In this document: one piece after another, positions 4,851-13,254 of the stretch
How the letters are laid out: each line of letters opens with the position of its first letter
How positions within the stretch are numbered: the first letter of the stretch is position 1
Source of the DNA: Actinomycetales bacterium
GTDB taxonomy: Bacteria > Actinomycetota > Actinomycetes > Actinomycetales > Actinomycetaceae
DNA: 20,820 bases
Direction of reading: 5' to 3'
Assembly: GCA_022838965.1 (NCBI GenBank)
Contig: JALHDK010000006.1
Span: forward strand, 1-20,820
Program-made: the position numbers and the translations under genes
Notes under the pieces: model-generated
Database searches by the model: none
Told to the model about the DNA's origin: nothing
What the model saw: only the letters and a program-made list of their open reading frames with translations

Positions 4851-7446
4851 CCGGGGCGAGGGCGAGGTCCGCGATCCGGACCTCACGGTCGCGGTCCGAG
4901 GCGTCGACGTCGATGCGGGCGACCAGCTCCCAGTCGGCGTTCCCCTCGGGATCCTCCAGCCGCTGCCGCACCAGCCAGTGGGTGCCCGCGGTGGGGGCGG
5001 GAAGGCCGGCGCGCAGCCAGTCGGCGTCGTCGGGATGCTCGGCGATGCTCACGAACGCGGCGCTCCGGGCCTGGGGGCCGGTTCCCAGCCAGTCGTACTC
5101 CTCCCAGTAGGGCGCGGCGGCGCGCTGCCACTGCTGCGCGTCCCAGCCGATCGCCTGATCGAGCCGCTCCAGCGTCGCCCAGTCCTCCCGCGCCAGCGCC
5201 TCGATCCGGTCGAAGAGCGCTCGCCGGACAGCGAGGCGGAAGGCGTGCCGGTTGCGCGAGAACGCGACCACGCCGTCGTCGTCCGCGCCGAAGGCGACCT
5301 CGCCGTCGGGAGGACTGCCCTCGGGGGCGGCGTCGTGGAGGGCCGACCACTCGTCGAGGAGGGAGGAGTCCACCGAGCGGACGAGGTCGCCCAGCCACCG
5401 GGTGATCGCGAGCACCTCGTCGGTACGCGCGTGGTCGGGCACGGCCTGCCGCAGCGCGCGGTAGGCGTCGGACAGGTAGCGCAGCACCACCCCCTCGCTG
5501 CGACCGAGGTGGTAGCGCGCGATCAGGTCGGAGAAGGTCATCGCGTTCTCCACCATCTCCCGCACCACCGACTTGGGACTCAGCTCGTACTCCAGCACCC
5601 ACGGGTTGGTGTGGGCGTAGTGTCGCAGCGCCGTGGCGAGCAGATCCGCGAGCGGCTGCGGCCACGTCACGTCGGAGAGTGCCTCCATGCGCTCGTCGTA
5701 GTCCATGCCCTCGGCCTTCATTGCGGCCACCGCCTCGCCCCGGGCGGCGAAGGCCTGGGCGTACAGCAGCGGACGTGGGTCCTCCAGCGTGGCCTCGATG
5801 ACGCTGACGACGTCGAGGGCGAAGGTGGGTGAGTCGGCGTCGAGCAGGTCCACCGCGGCGAGGGCGAAGGGCGAGAGGGGGGCGTTCAGCGCGAACTCGT
5901 CCGGCAGGTCCACTGTGAGGCGCAGACGGGGCGCACCCGCGGCCGCGGCGGTACCCAGGTGCTCGACGACGTCCGCCTGGCGCAGGGAGCGGTAGATGTG
6001 GGCGGCGCGGCGGAGGTGGGGGTTGCGGTCGGTGGGCGGCTCGTGGTTGTCGGTCAGCAGCCGGGCGAGTCGCGCGACCGGATCGCCGGGGCCGGCGAGC
6101 ACGTTGAGGACGAGGGAGTGTGTCACGCGGAACTGGCTGGTCAAGGGTTCGGGTTCCGCGTCACGGAGCCTCTCGAAGGTCTTGTCGGTCCAGTTCACCA
6201 CCCCGGGAGGCGCCTTCTTGCGCACGATGCGGCGGCGCTTCCGCTCGTCGTCCCCGGCCCTGGCCAGGGCCCTGGCGTTCTCGATGACATGCTCGGGTGC
6301 CTGGACGATCACCTCGCCCAGGGTGTCGTAGCCCGCCCGGCCGGCGCGTCCGGCGATCTGGTGGAACTCCCGGGCGGTGAGGTGACGGGAGCGCTCGCCG
6401 TCGTACTTGGTCAGGGAGGTGAGGACGACCGTCCGGATCGGGACGTTGATGCCGACTCCGAGGGTGTCGGTGCCGCAGACGACGGACAGGAGTCCCTCCT
6501 GGGTCAGTTGCTCGACCAGTCGCCGGTAGCGCGGCAGCATGCCGGCGTGGTGCACGCCGATACCCAGGCGCAGCAGGCGCGAGAGCGTGGCCCCGAAGCC
6601 CGTGGTGAAGCGGAAGCGGGCAATCCGGCGTGCGATGTGCTCGCGCTGGTCCCGGGACGCCACCGCCACCGATGTGAGCGACTGTGCCCGCTCCACCGCC
6701 TCCTTCTGCGAGAAGTGCACGACGTAGGCGGGTGAACGCCCGGTGGACACCAGCTCCACGAGCACGTCCTGGAGGGGTTCGGTGGACCAGTGGTACGTGA
6801 GCGGCACGGGCCGGTGGACGGACGTGATGGTGGCCACCTCCCGTCCCGTCCGCCGGCGCAGGTCGGCGGCGAAGAAGGAGGTGTCCCCGAGGGTCGCGGA
6901 CATGAGGACGAACTGCGGCCGGGTGAGCTCCAGCAGCGGCACCTGCCAGGCCCAGCCCCGCTGCGGGTCCGAGTAGAAGTGGAACTCGTCCATCACGACG
7001 ACGCCGGCGTCGAGGGAGTCACCCTCGCGGAGTGCGTGGTTGGCGAGGATCTCGGCGGTGCAGCAGATGATGGGGGCATCGGGGTTGATGGCCGTGTCCC
7101 CGGTGACCATGCCGACATTGGGGGCGCCGAACAGGGCCACCAGGTCGAAGAACTTCTCCGAGACGAGGGCCTTGAGTGGTGCGGTGTACCAGGTGCGTTC
7201 GCCGCGGGCGAGGGCCACGGTGTGGGCGGCCTGCGCGATGATGGACTTGCCGGATCCCGTTGGTGTGCCCACGATGACGTGAGCCCCTGTCAGCAGGGCG
7301 GTGAGGGCCTCGTCCTGGTGCTCGTACAGTGGCCGGCCGGTCGAGGCGGCCCAGGCGTGGAAGGCGTCGTAGAGGGCGTCCTCGGTGTCCGTGCCGCCTC
7401 GATCCTCCAGGTCGTCGAGCAGGAGGTTGAGGGCAGGGGTGGTCAC
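4843..7446 (-). CDS. Ski2-like DEAD/DEAH-box RNA helicase with DUF3516-type C-terminus
   Basis: 867-residue superfamily 2 helicase, probably an ATP-dependent RNA helicase. Seen: Walker A GTPTGSGKS (60-68), TAPLKALVSEKF (motif Ia), DEFH (153-156), SATLGD (183-188), VVHFSQKEA, GVHHAGMLPRYR, GTDTLGVGINVPIRTVVL, and motif VI HQIAGRAGRAGYD (about 362-374). After about residue 400 comes a long region resembling the actinobacterial DUF3516 domain, ending in acidic and aromatic stretches. It is distinct from the longer HelY. Start is GTG 7446: no Shine-Dalgarno, but GAGAAT in a TGC-extended -10 context lies 6 nt upstream, so the transcript is probably leaderless. The longer frame starting at 7584 overlaps the symporter's start and is rejected. 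It is divergent from the symporter. Its biological substrate is not known from this sequence. Confidence 0.92.
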   Translation of the reverse strand: MTTPALNLLLDDLEDRGGTDTEDALYDAFHAWAASTGRPLYEHQDEALTALLTGAHVIVGTPTGSGKSIIAQAAHTVALARGERTWYTAPLKALVSEKFFDLVALFGAPNVGMVTGDTAINPDAPIICCTAEILANHALREGDSLDAGVVVMDEFHFYSDPQRGWAWQVPLLELTRPQFVLMSATLGDTSFFAADLRRRTGREVATITSVHRPVPLTYHWSTEPLQDVLVELVSTGRSPAYVVHFSQKEAVERAQSLTSVAVASRDQREHIARRIARFRFTTGFGATLSRLLRLGIGVHHAGMLPRYRRLVEQLTQEGLLSVVCGTDTLGVGINVPIRTVVLTSLTKYDGERSRHLTAREFHQIAGRAGRAGYDTLGEVIVQAPEHVIENARALARAGDDERKRRRIVRKKAPPGVVNWTDKTFERLRDAEPEPLTSQFRVTHSLVLNVLAGPGDPVARLARLLTDNHEPPTDRNPHLRRAAHIYRSLRQADVVEHLGTAAAAGAPRLRLTVDLPDEFALNAPLSPFALAAVDLLDADSPTFALDVVSVIEATLEDPRPLLYAQAFAARGEAVAAMKAEGMDYDERMEALSDVTWPQPLADLLATALRHYAHTNPWVLEYELSPKSVVREMVENAMTFSDLIARYHLGRSEGVVLRYLSDAYRALRQAVPDHARTDEVLAITRWLGDLVRSVDSSLLDEWSALHDAAPEGSPPDGEVAFGADDDGVVAFSRNRHAFRLAVRRALFDRIEALAREDWATLERLDQAIGWDAQQWQRAAAPYWEEYDWLGTGPQARSAAFVSIAEHPDDADWLRAGLPAPTAGTHWLVRQRLEDPEGNADWELVARIDVDASDRDREVRIADLALAPVS

Positions 7447-7452
7447 CCGGCC

Positions 7453-7458
7453 ATTCTC
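7453..7458 (-). promoter_or_regulatory. -10 element of the helicase gene (leaderless start)
   Basis: On the minus strand TGC-GAGAAT (hexamer 7458-7453, extended -10 TGn) ends 6 nt before the GTG at 7446. Hexamer agreement is moderate; the position fits the leaderless pattern of neighbouring genes. Confidence 0.4.
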
Positions 7459-7481
7459 GCAGTGCCGGCACGCCGCGGCAG

Positions 7482-7487
7482 TACGCT
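7482..7487 (+). promoter_or_regulatory. Putative -10 of the symporter gene
   Basis: TACGCT (TAnnnT) lies in the 100-nt divergent intergenic region; start near 7494 would give a leader of about 53 nt containing the ribosome-binding site GAGGAAGGA (7532-7540). No clear -35 was found. Confidence 0.3.
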
Positions 7488-7546
7488 GCTGGTCGTCCCG
7501 TTCATCCGGGATGCTGCGAATGCGCCCCCCCGAGGAAGGAATCGCC

Positions 7547-8995
7547 GTGGACGGACTCCTTGCCGCACTGGACTGGGTGAACACCCAGATGTACTCCTGG
7601 CTGCTGATCTACCTGCTGGCGGGTGCGGGACTCTACTTCACCATCCGCTCCCGGGGGCTGCAGTTCCGGCTCTTCGGAAAGATGGTCTCGACCATCCGCA
7701 CCTCGCGCGAGACGACCGAGGGCATCTCGCCCTTCCAGGCGTTCGCCATCGGCCTGGCGTCCCGGGTGGGGACGGGCAACATCGCCGGGGTCGCCATCGC
7801 CATCACCCTGGGGGGACCGGGAGCGGTCTTCTGGATGTGGATGATCGCGATCATCGGGATGGCTACCGCCTTCATCGAGGCCACGCTGGCACAGGTCTTC
7901 AAGGTGAGGTGGCACGACGGCACGTACCGGGGCGGGCCGGCGTTCTACATCTGGCGCGGACTGCGGTCGTGGAGGTGGGGTGCCGCGTTCGCCGTCGCCC
8001 TGCTCTTCACCTTCGGCATCGCGTTCGAGATGGTGCAGGCGAACACGATCGCCACCACGCTCGACTCCTCGCACGGGATCCCGGTGCCCGTTACGGCCGT
8101 GGGTCTGGCGATCCTCACCGGGGCCGTGATCCTCGGGGGCATCAAGTCGGTCGCCCGTGTCGCCGAGTGGGTGGCCCCGCTGATGGCCGCCGTCTACATC
8201 CTCGTCTCCCTCGTCATCCTGGTCATGAACCTCGACCGGGTCGGCTTCGTGTTCTACGAGATCATCGAGTCCGCCTTTGGCCTGAACGAGGCGTTCGCCG
8301 GGACGGCGGGCGGCATCACCGCCGCCCTGCTCAACGGCGTCAAGCGGGGTCTGTACTCGAACGAGGCCGGGATGGGTTCGGCGCCGAACGCCGCCTCCAC
8401 GGCCACCACGGTCCACCCGGCACGCCAAGGACTCATCCAGTCCGCGGGGGTTTTCGTGGACACGATCCTGGTGTGTTCTGCGACGGCCTTCATGATCCTG
8501 TTGTCCGACTCCACGGTGTACGCCCCCGGAATGGACATCGAGGGAGCCACGCTCACCCAGGCCGCCGTGGTCCATCACCTGGGCGACTGGATGACCGTTC
8601 CCATGACCATCCTCATCTTTACCTTCGCCTACTCCACGATCATCGGGAACTACGCGTACGCGGAGGTCAACCTCGACTACCTCACCGGCGAGAAGCGCGA
8701 ACGTGATCTCGTCCTCCGGATCGTCGTGGTGATCGCGGTCGTGGTGGGGGCCTTCCTCAAACTCGACGTCGTCTGGAGCCTCGCCGACGTGTCGATGGGC
8801 GTGATGGCACTGATCAACCTCGTCGCGATCATCCTCCTCGGCAAGTGGGCGTTCGCCCTGCTGCGTGACTACGAGGCCGGGAAGGGGCGGACCGCCTTCA
8901 TCGCCACCGGGAACCCGCACCTGCCGGCGCCGCTGGAGACGGACATCTGGACGGCGGACAACCCGACCCTGGCCACCACCGAGCATCGCGCGTGA
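7547..8995 (+). CDS. Sodium/alanine symporter (AgcS/DAACS family)
   Basis: 482-residue inner-membrane amino-acid:cation symporter that imports alanine or glycine with Na+. Seen: an N-terminal helix (SWLLIYLLAGAGLYFTI), LFGKMVSTI, then SPFQAFAIGLASRVGTGNIAGVAIAI, the family signature, GGPGAVFWMW, YRGGPAFYI, NEAGMGSAPNAAST and repeated hydrophobic helices through about residue 450, with a soluble tail. Length agrees with AgcS proteins (about 450-500). GTG 7547 is chosen because GAGGAAGGA lies 6 nt upstream and the protein begins VDGLLAALDWVNT just before the first helix; the longer frame from 7385 overlaps the divergent helicase and is rejected. Monocistronic; the FAH-family gene follows after 23 nt from its own leaderless promoter. 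Substrate preference within alanine, glycine or serine is not decided by the sequence. Confidence 0.94.
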   Translation: MDGLLAALDWVNTQMYSWLLIYLLAGAGLYFTIRSRGLQFRLFGKMVSTIRTSRETTEGISPFQAFAIGLASRVGTGNIAGVAIAITLGGPGAVFWMWMIAIIGMATAFIEATLAQVFKVRWHDGTYRGGPAFYIWRGLRSWRWGAAFAVALLFTFGIAFEMVQANTIATTLDSSHGIPVPVTAVGLAILTGAVILGGIKSVARVAEWVAPLMAAVYILVSLVILVMNLDRVGFVFYEIIESAFGLNEAFAGTAGGITAALLNGVKRGLYSNEAGMGSAPNAASTATTVHPARQGLIQSAGVFVDTILVCSATAFMILLSDSTVYAPGMDIEGATLTQAAVVHHLGDWMTVPMTILIFTFAYSTIIGNYAYAEVNLDYLTGEKRERDLVLRIVVVIAVVVGAFLKLDVVWSLADVSMGVMALINLVAIILLGKWAFALLRDYEAGKGRTAFIATGNPHLPAPLETDIWTADNPTLATTEHRA

Positions 8996-9006
8996 GCTGG
9001 CCAGCG

Positions 9007-9012
9007 TAACCT
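9007..9012 (+). promoter_or_regulatory. -10 element of the FAH-family gene (leaderless start)
   Basis: TAACCT (TAnnnT) ends 6 nt before the ATG at 9019; no Shine-Dalgarno is present in the 23-nt gap after the symporter stop codon. Confidence 0.45.
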
Positions 9013-9018
9013 TGGCCC

Positions 9019-9783
9019 ATGCAGGTGGCGCGATTCGTTCACGGTCAGCTCCCGGCTTACGGCATCGTCGACGGCGACGAGCTCGTCGTCCTGCGCTCCG
9101 ACCCGCTGTTCGACTCGTGGGACACCACGGGTGAGCGTGTCCCGCTCGCCGGCGCCCGGCTGCTCTCGCCCGTCATCCCGCGCTCCAAGGTGGTGGGGAT
9201 CGGCCGCAACTACGCGGCCCACGCCGCCGAGATGGGCGATGAGGTCCCCCGGGAGCCCCTTGTCTTCCTCAAGCCCAACACGTCGGTGATCGGGCCGGAC
9301 GACCCCATCGTCCTGCCGCCCTACTCACGGGAGGTCCACCACGAGGCGGAACTCGCCGTCGTCATCGCGCGCATGTGCAAGTACGTGCCCGCCGCCCGGG
9401 CCGCCGACGTGATCTTCGGCTACACCGTGGGCAATGACGTCTCGGCGCGTGATGTGCAGCGGTCCGATGCGCAGTGGACCCGGGCCAAGGGATTCGACAC
9501 CTCCTGCCCGATCGGCCCGTGGATCGAGACGGATCTCGACACCTCCGACCTGGCGGTGCGGGCATGGGTCGACGGCGAGCTGCGACAGGACGGGCGGACG
9601 TCCGAGATGATCGTTCGCGTCCCGGACCTCGTCGAGTACGTCTCGGGAATCTTCACGCTCCTGCCCGGCGACGTCATCCTGACGGGCACCCCGGCAGGGG
9701 TGGGACCGATCGACGTCGGACAGCGCGTCGAGGTCGAGGTCGAGGGCATCGGACGTTTCGGCAACCCCGTCGTGCGGCGCTGA
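9019..9783 (+). CDS. Fumarylacetoacetate hydrolase (FAH) family protein
   Basis: 254-residue cytosolic metal-dependent protein of the FAH/HHDD-isomerase/FAHD1 superfamily, whose members cleave or decarboxylate C-C bonds in beta-diketo or oxaloacetate-like substrates. Seen: VVGIGRNYAAHAAEMG; PLVFLKPNTSVIGPDDPI; EVHHEAELAVVI, with likely metal ligands E109 and E111; GYTVGNDVSARDVQ, with the third ligand D140; KGFDTSCPIGPWI; and LLPGDVILTGTPAGVGP near the C-terminus. A gene of this family lies directly upstream of gltX in many actinobacteria (for example Rv2993c-gltX in M. tuberculosis). Here a reverse-strand aminotransferase gene has come between them; the two stop codons are 6 nt apart. Substrate is not decided: FAHD1-like oxaloacetate decarboxylase is as plausible as an aromatic-catabolism isomerase. 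Confidence 0.93.
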   Translation: MQVARFVHGQLPAYGIVDGDELVVLRSDPLFDSWDTTGERVPLAGARLLSPVIPRSKVVGIGRNYAAHAAEMGDEVPREPLVFLKPNTSVIGPDDPIVLPPYSREVHHEAELAVVIARMCKYVPAARAADVIFGYTVGNDVSARDVQRSDAQWTRAKGFDTSCPIGPWIETDLDTSDLAVRAWVDGELRQDGRTSEMIVRVPDLVEYVSGIFTLLPGDVILTGTPAGVGPIDVGQRVEVEVEGIGRFGNPVVRR

Positions 9784-9789
9784 GTCGCG

Positions 9790-10932
9790 TCAGGGAGCGG
9801 ACCCCATCTGCCGCAGTGCCTGGTCGAGGGTCGCGCGCGCCATCGCGAAGTTGAAGCGCACATGACGGGGGGCCCCGCACGAGGCCCCGTTGGTGGTCAC
9901 CACGCCGGCCCTTTCGGCGAAGTACCGGCTCGGGTCCTCGACCGGCAGCGATCGCGTGTCGAGCCAGGCCAGGTAGGTTCCCTCGGGTTCGCGGTACCCC
10001 ACGCCCGGCAGATGCTCGCGCACCAGGTCCGTCAGGTGCGCGGCGTTGGCACGCAGGTGTGCCACGACCTCCGTGAGCCACGCCTCGCCCTCGTCGTAGG
10101 CGGCCACGGTGGCCACCAGCCCCGGTGTGGACACCTGGTGGGCGAGGAACGGCGCGAACGGGGCGAGGCGCCGTCGGTCCGCGTCATGGGTGAGGATCAG
10201 CTGGGCGCACTTCAGCCCGGGGATGTTCCAGCCCTTCGACGCCGCCATCGCCGTCACGGTGTGGGCCGCCGTGCGCTCGTCGAGGCTCGCGTACGGCAGG
10301 TGGCGCCGGGACGGGTCGAGGACGAGCGGAGCGTGGATCTCATCGCTGAAGACCCGCCCCCCGTGCGAGGCGACCACGTCGGCGACGGCGAGCAGCTCCG
10401 CACGGTCGTACACGCGCCCCACGGGGTTGTGGGGATTGCAGAGGATGAGGAGCCGGCCCCCTGCGCGGAACGCGGCGTCGATGCCCGCGACGTCCATGAC
10501 GTACCGGCCGCCCGCATCGCTGCGGCCCGGCACCCGCACCACCGGATGGCCAAACACCTCGGGGAGGGTGAGGAACGGCATGTAGTTCGGGATGGGCAGG
10601 ATCACCGGGTCGCCGGGCTGGAGAAGGTGCTGGAGGGTGGCCACGAGGGCCGTGAGGACGTCCGCGGTGAGGTGGATCATCCCCGGGTCGGGTTCCCAGC
10701 CGGTCGCGCGGGCGAACCACCTGGCACACGCCGCGCGTGCCTCGTCTTGCTGCCGCCGGGTGGGGTAGGCGAGTGCGCCGGCGTCGACGACAGTCCGCAC
10801 CGCCGCCGCCACCTCCGGTGCCACGCCGAAGTCCATCTCGGCGACCCAGGCTCCGATCCCGGGAACGGCCCACTTCTCCGTGGGATGGCGGCGCAGCCGC
10901 TCGGGAGTGAAAGCCTCGAAGTCGATGGGCAT
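9790..10932 (-). CDS. MalY/PatB-type PLP aminotransferase or C-S lyase
   Basis: 380-residue fold-type I PLP enzyme. Seen: the MalY/PatB start ([15 protein letters not shown], then [14 protein letters not shown]), [43 protein letters not shown] (165-173), [12 protein letters not shown] with D197, the PLP lysine K233 in [14 protein letters not shown], and [10 protein letters not shown] with the carboxylate-binding arginine. The DEIH(A/S)DL(V/I)-like segment and SKxWN(I/L)xGLK mark the cystathionine beta-lyase/PatB branch, which releases thiols from cysteine conjugates or cystathionine, over true aspartate aminotransferases. ATG 10932 has GGAAGGAG about 10 nt upstream; the long frame starting at 12171 is antisense to gltX and rejected. 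It diverges from gltX with a 45-nt gap, so its promoter probably overlaps the start of gltX. It interrupts the common FAH-gltX gene pair. Confidence 0.9.
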   Translation of the reverse strand: MPIDFEAFTPERLRRHPTEKWAVPGIGAWVAEMDFGVAPEVAAAVRTVVDAGALAYPTRRQQDEARAACARWFARATGWEPDPGMIHLTADVLTALVATLQHLLQPGDPVILPIPNYMPFLTLPEVFGHPVVRVPGRSDAGGRYVMDVAGIDAAFRAGGRLLILCNPHNPVGRVYDRAELLAVADVVASHGGRVFSDEIHAPLVLDPSRRHLPYASLDERTAAHTVTAMAASKGWNIPGLKCAQLILTHDADRRRLAPFAPFLAHQVSTPGLVATVAAYDEGEAWLTEVVAHLRANAAHLTDLVREHLPGVGYREPEGTYLAWLDTRSLPVEDPSRYFAERAGVVTTNGASCGAPRHVRFNFAMARATLDQALRQMGSAP

Positions 10933-10963
10933 CGCGGGAGAGCTCCTTCCGGGGCCGAGCCAA

Positions 10964-10969
10964 TAGCAT
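10964..10969 (+). promoter_or_regulatory. -10 element of gltX (leaderless start)
   Basis: TAGCAT (TAnnnT) ends 8 nt before the GTG at 10978, with no Shine-Dalgarno. The 45-nt region also carries the ribosome-binding site of the divergent aminotransferase gene. Confidence 0.45.
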
Positions 10970-10977
10970 GGACCATC

Positions 10978-12459
10978 GTGACCGCCTCGACTGTATCGCC
11001 ACCCCGGGTCCGCTTCTGCCCCTCGCCGACGGGGAGTCCACACGTCGGCCTCGTGCGGACCGCGCTGTTCAACTGGGCCTGGGCCAGGCACACGGGCGGG
11101 ACGTTCGTGTTCCGGATCGAGGACACCGACCCGGCGCGTGACTCGGAGGAGTCCTACCGCCAGCTGCTGGACACCATGCGCTGGCTCGGTCTCGACTGGG
11201 ACGAGGGGGTGGAGGTCGGCGGCCCCTACGCGCCCTACCGCCAGTCCGAGCGCATGGAGCTGTACCGCGACGTGGCGGCCCGCCTGCTCGAGGCGGGACA
11301 CGCGTATGAGTCGTTCTCGACGCCGGAGGAGGTGGAGGCGCGGCATCTCGCTGCCGGGCGCGACCCCAAGACCGGCTACGACAACCACGACCGCTTCCTC
11401 ACCGAGGCGCAGAAGGCGGCCTACCGCGCCGAGGGGCGGGAACCGGTGCTGCGCGTCAGGATGCCCGACGACGACGTCACCTTCACAGACATGGTCCGTG
11501 GTGAGATCACCTTCGCGGCGGGGACCATCCCGGACTTCGTGATCGTCCGCGCCAACGGGTTCCCGCTCTACCCCCTGGTCAACCCGGTGGACGACGCCGC
11601 CATGCGCATCACCCACGTGCTGCGCGGGGAGGACCTGCTGTCCTCCACCCCCCGGCAGATCGTCCTCTACCGGGCCCTGATGGACATCGGTGTCGCCACG
11701 GTCATGCCCGAGTTCGGTCACCTCCCCTACGTCATGGGGGAGGGCAACCGCAAGCTGTCGAAGCGCGATCCGGAGTCGAACATCCTCGAGCACCGCCGCC
11801 ACGGCTTCCTCCCGGAGGGCCTGCTCAACTACCTCGCGCTGCTCGGATGGTCCCTCTCGCCGGACAGTGACGTCTTCACCCGCGAGGAGATGGTGGCCGC
11901 CTTCGAGATCCGTGACGTGAACCCGAGCCCCGCCCGCTTCGACCTCGCGAAGGCGACCGCCATCAACGCGGCCCACATCAGGCGGCTGAGCCCGGATGAC
12001 CTGGCGGAACGCCTCGTGCCGCACCTGCACGACGCGGGCCTCGTGAGCGCGTCGGCCTGGTCCGGCCTCACCGACGGGGAGCGTGCCATCCTGGTGGCCG
12101 CGGCCCCGCTTGTCCAGGAGCGGCTGCAGCTTCTCGGCGAGGCGCCCGACAAGCTGGCCTTCCTGTTCCACCGTGGTCCGGTCGAGATGGAGGAGCAGGC
12201 CGTCGCGCGGCTGCGGCCCGAGGCCTCCCTGATCCTGGACGAGGCGATCGGCCTGGTCGGGGCGGGGCTGGAGGATCTGGAAACCCGGTTGCGCCGCCGC
12301 ATCGTCGACGACCTGGGCGTCGCGCCGCGGGTCGCCTTCGCGCCGCTGCGCGTGGCACTCACCGGGCGGACCGTCTCCCCGCCCCTCTTCGAGTCCATGG
12401 CCATCCTCGGAGCCGAGGAGTGCCTCGTGCGGCTGCGCGCACTGCGGGAGCGCCTCTGA
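10978..12459 (+). CDS. gltX: Glutamate--tRNA ligase (GluRS)
   Basis: 493-residue class I synthetase charging tRNA-Glu. Seen: [23 protein letters not shown], with HVGL (22-25) in the HIGH position; [16 protein letters not shown]; a dinucleotide-fold segment with [39 protein letters not shown]; the KMSKS motif as KLSKRD (259-264); and a C-terminal anticodon-binding domain. PSPTG and RIEDTD are the bacterial GluRS signatures. With glnS present, this enzyme may be discriminating and charge only tRNA-Glu, but this cannot be read from the sequence. Start GTG 10978 is chosen because homology begins within ten residues and TAGCAT lies 8 nt before it; the nearby ATG at 10968 is out of frame. Two tRNA genes, one its own substrate tRNA-Glu(CUC), lie 0.7-0.9 kb downstream. 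The next gene is convergent, with a 6-nt gap. Confidence 0.97.
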   Translation: MTASTVSPPRVRFCPSPTGSPHVGLVRTALFNWAWARHTGGTFVFRIEDTDPARDSEESYRQLLDTMRWLGLDWDEGVEVGGPYAPYRQSERMELYRDVAARLLEAGHAYESFSTPEEVEARHLAAGRDPKTGYDNHDRFLTEAQKAAYRAEGREPVLRVRMPDDDVTFTDMVRGEITFAAGTIPDFVIVRANGFPLYPLVNPVDDAAMRITHVLRGEDLLSSTPRQIVLYRALMDIGVATVMPEFGHLPYVMGEGNRKLSKRDPESNILEHRRHGFLPEGLLNYLALLGWSLSPDSDVFTREEMVAAFEIRDVNPSPARFDLAKATAINAAHIRRLSPDDLAERLVPHLHDAGLVSASAWSGLTDGERAILVAAAPLVQERLQLLGEAPDKLAFLFHRGPVEMEEQAVARLRPEASLILDEAIGLVGAGLEDLETRLRRRIVDDLGVAPRVAFAPLRVALTGRTVSPPLFESMAILGAEECLVRLRALRERL

Positions 12460-12465
12460 CGGATG

Positions 12466-13047
12466 TCACAGTCCGGCCGGGGACACTCCGGGCAGGGCGA
12501 GCAGGGCCACGATCGCGTCGAAGTCGCTGTCGCTGACGGTGCGGTCGTAGCAGCCGTGCGTCACCGCGATCGTCACCCTGCGCTCGTTCAGGACACGCAC
12601 CGCCACCTGGAGTGGCATCACACCACCCGCGCCCGCGTCGACGGTGGCGCGGCGTGCGCGCAGCGCGAGCGTACCGCCGTCGACCGGGAGCTGGACATCG
12701 GCCCGGTCCTCCAGCGGTCCCAGGCTCCCGGCCAGCGCGCCGAGGGCGACCTCGGTCGCACGGTCGTCGTCGGCGGCGAGTGAGGCGGCGACGACGAGCG
12801 TCTGGACGAGACAGGTGCCGTTCACGTACTCCTTCCGGTCGGCCGTCGACCGACCGTCGTCGCGAACCCACCCGTGGGCCAGCAGACCCTCATCGTTGAA
12901 GATGGTCGGCGACGTCGCGGGCGACGACGGCGCCGGAGGCGGGGCGACGGTCGTCGGGCCGCCGGGGATGGATGAGGTGCACGCCGCCGCGGCGAGGAGA
13001 ACGACGGGCAGGAGCGTCGGCAGCGTGAGGCCCCACCGGATACCCAC
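12466..13047 (-). CDS. Putative secreted lipoprotein, unrecognised family
   Basis: 193 residues, function unknown. Seen: a lipoprotein signal peptide with a short positive start (VGIRWG), hydrophobic core TLPTLLPVVLLAAAA and lipobox AAAC with C23, followed by a Ser/Pro/Thr-rich linker (CTSSIPGGPTTVAPPPAPSS), then a roughly 140-residue domain with two cysteines (NGTCLVQ and HGCYD) that could form a disulfide outside the membrane, and an alternating hydrophobic pattern (LQVAVRVL, VTIAV). The lipid-anchored, linker-plus-small-domain layout resembles actinobacterial sensor-domain (PknH-like) lipoproteins, but I cannot claim homology. GTG 13047 is fixed by AGGAGG 5 nt upstream and by the signal peptide; the longer frame to 13185 is antisense to the tRNA-Gln promoter and is rejected. 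It sits between gltX and its tRNAs, on the opposite strand. Confidence 0.8.
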   Translation of the reverse strand: MGIRWGLTLPTLLPVVLLAAAACTSSIPGGPTTVAPPPAPSSPATSPTIFNDEGLLAHGWVRDDGRSTADRKEYVNGTCLVQTLVVAASLAADDDRATEVALGALAGSLGPLEDRADVQLPVDGGTLALRARRATVDAGAGGVMPLQVAVRVLNERRVTIAVTHGCYDRTVSDSDFDAIVALLALPGVSPAGL

Positions 13048-13075
13048 TCGTTCCTCCTCGCGGGCCCTGACCGAT

Positions 13076-13104
13076 TTGGGTCGGCCGTGCTGGCGCGGTA
13101 GACT
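13076..13104 (+). promoter_or_regulatory. Promoter of tRNA-Gln
   Basis: TTGGGT (13076-13081), a 17-nt spacer, and TAGACT (13099-13104), followed by GTCTCCCCGG. Expected start near 13111, about 29 nt before the mature tRNA. A near-copy with identical geometry lies exactly 150 bp downstream in front of tRNA-Glu. Confidence 0.65.
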
Positions 13105-13139
13105 GTCTCCCCGGTGCCCCGGCGTTGCCGGGTGGCCGT

Positions 13140-13214
13140 TGGGGTATGGTGTAATTGGCAACACTACGGATTCTGGTTCCGTCATTCTAGGTTCGAGTCC
13201 TGGTACCCCAGCCA
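13140..13214 (+). tRNA. tRNA-Gln (anticodon CUG), CCA encoded
   Basis: Acceptor TGGGGTA (13140-13146) pairs with TACCCCA (13204-13210); anticodon stem ACGGA/TCCGT around loop TTCTGGT (anticodon CTG); T arm GGTTCGAGTCC; discriminator G13211. CCA (13212-13214) is encoded, unlike the other three tRNAs here. The first pair U-A instead of G-C and discriminator G are typical tRNA-Gln identity features recognised by GlnRS. It decodes CAG, the main glutamine codon at high GC. Confidence 0.97.
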
Positions 13215-13225
13215 GATCCCACGAT

Positions 13226-13254
13226 TTGGGAATCGCGCGGGGACGCGGTAACGT
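13226..13254 (+). promoter_or_regulatory. Promoter of tRNA-Glu
   Basis: TTGGGA (13226-13231), 17-nt spacer, TAACGT (13249-13254), followed by GTCTCCGG. Start near 13261 gives a leader of about 7 nt. The flanks match the tRNA-Gln promoter without gaps: ACGATTTGGG and GCGGTA-nnn-TGTCTCC are shared. Confidence 0.65.

Noticed and set aside
6256..6271. Perfect 16-bp palindrome GGCCCTGGCCAGGGCC
   Set aside because: It lies within helicase coding sequence and arises from alternating Ala/Arg/Leu codons (ARALARA); no regulatory context.
6790..8706. Plus-strand ORF (638 codons) across the helicase start and symporter
   Set aside because: It overlaps the divergent promoter region and is out of frame with the symporter, which has a clear family signature.
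9862..10977. N-terminal extension of the gltX frame
   Set aside because: Antisense to the aminotransferase; real GluRS homology starts at VRFCPSPTG, a few residues after GTG 10978.
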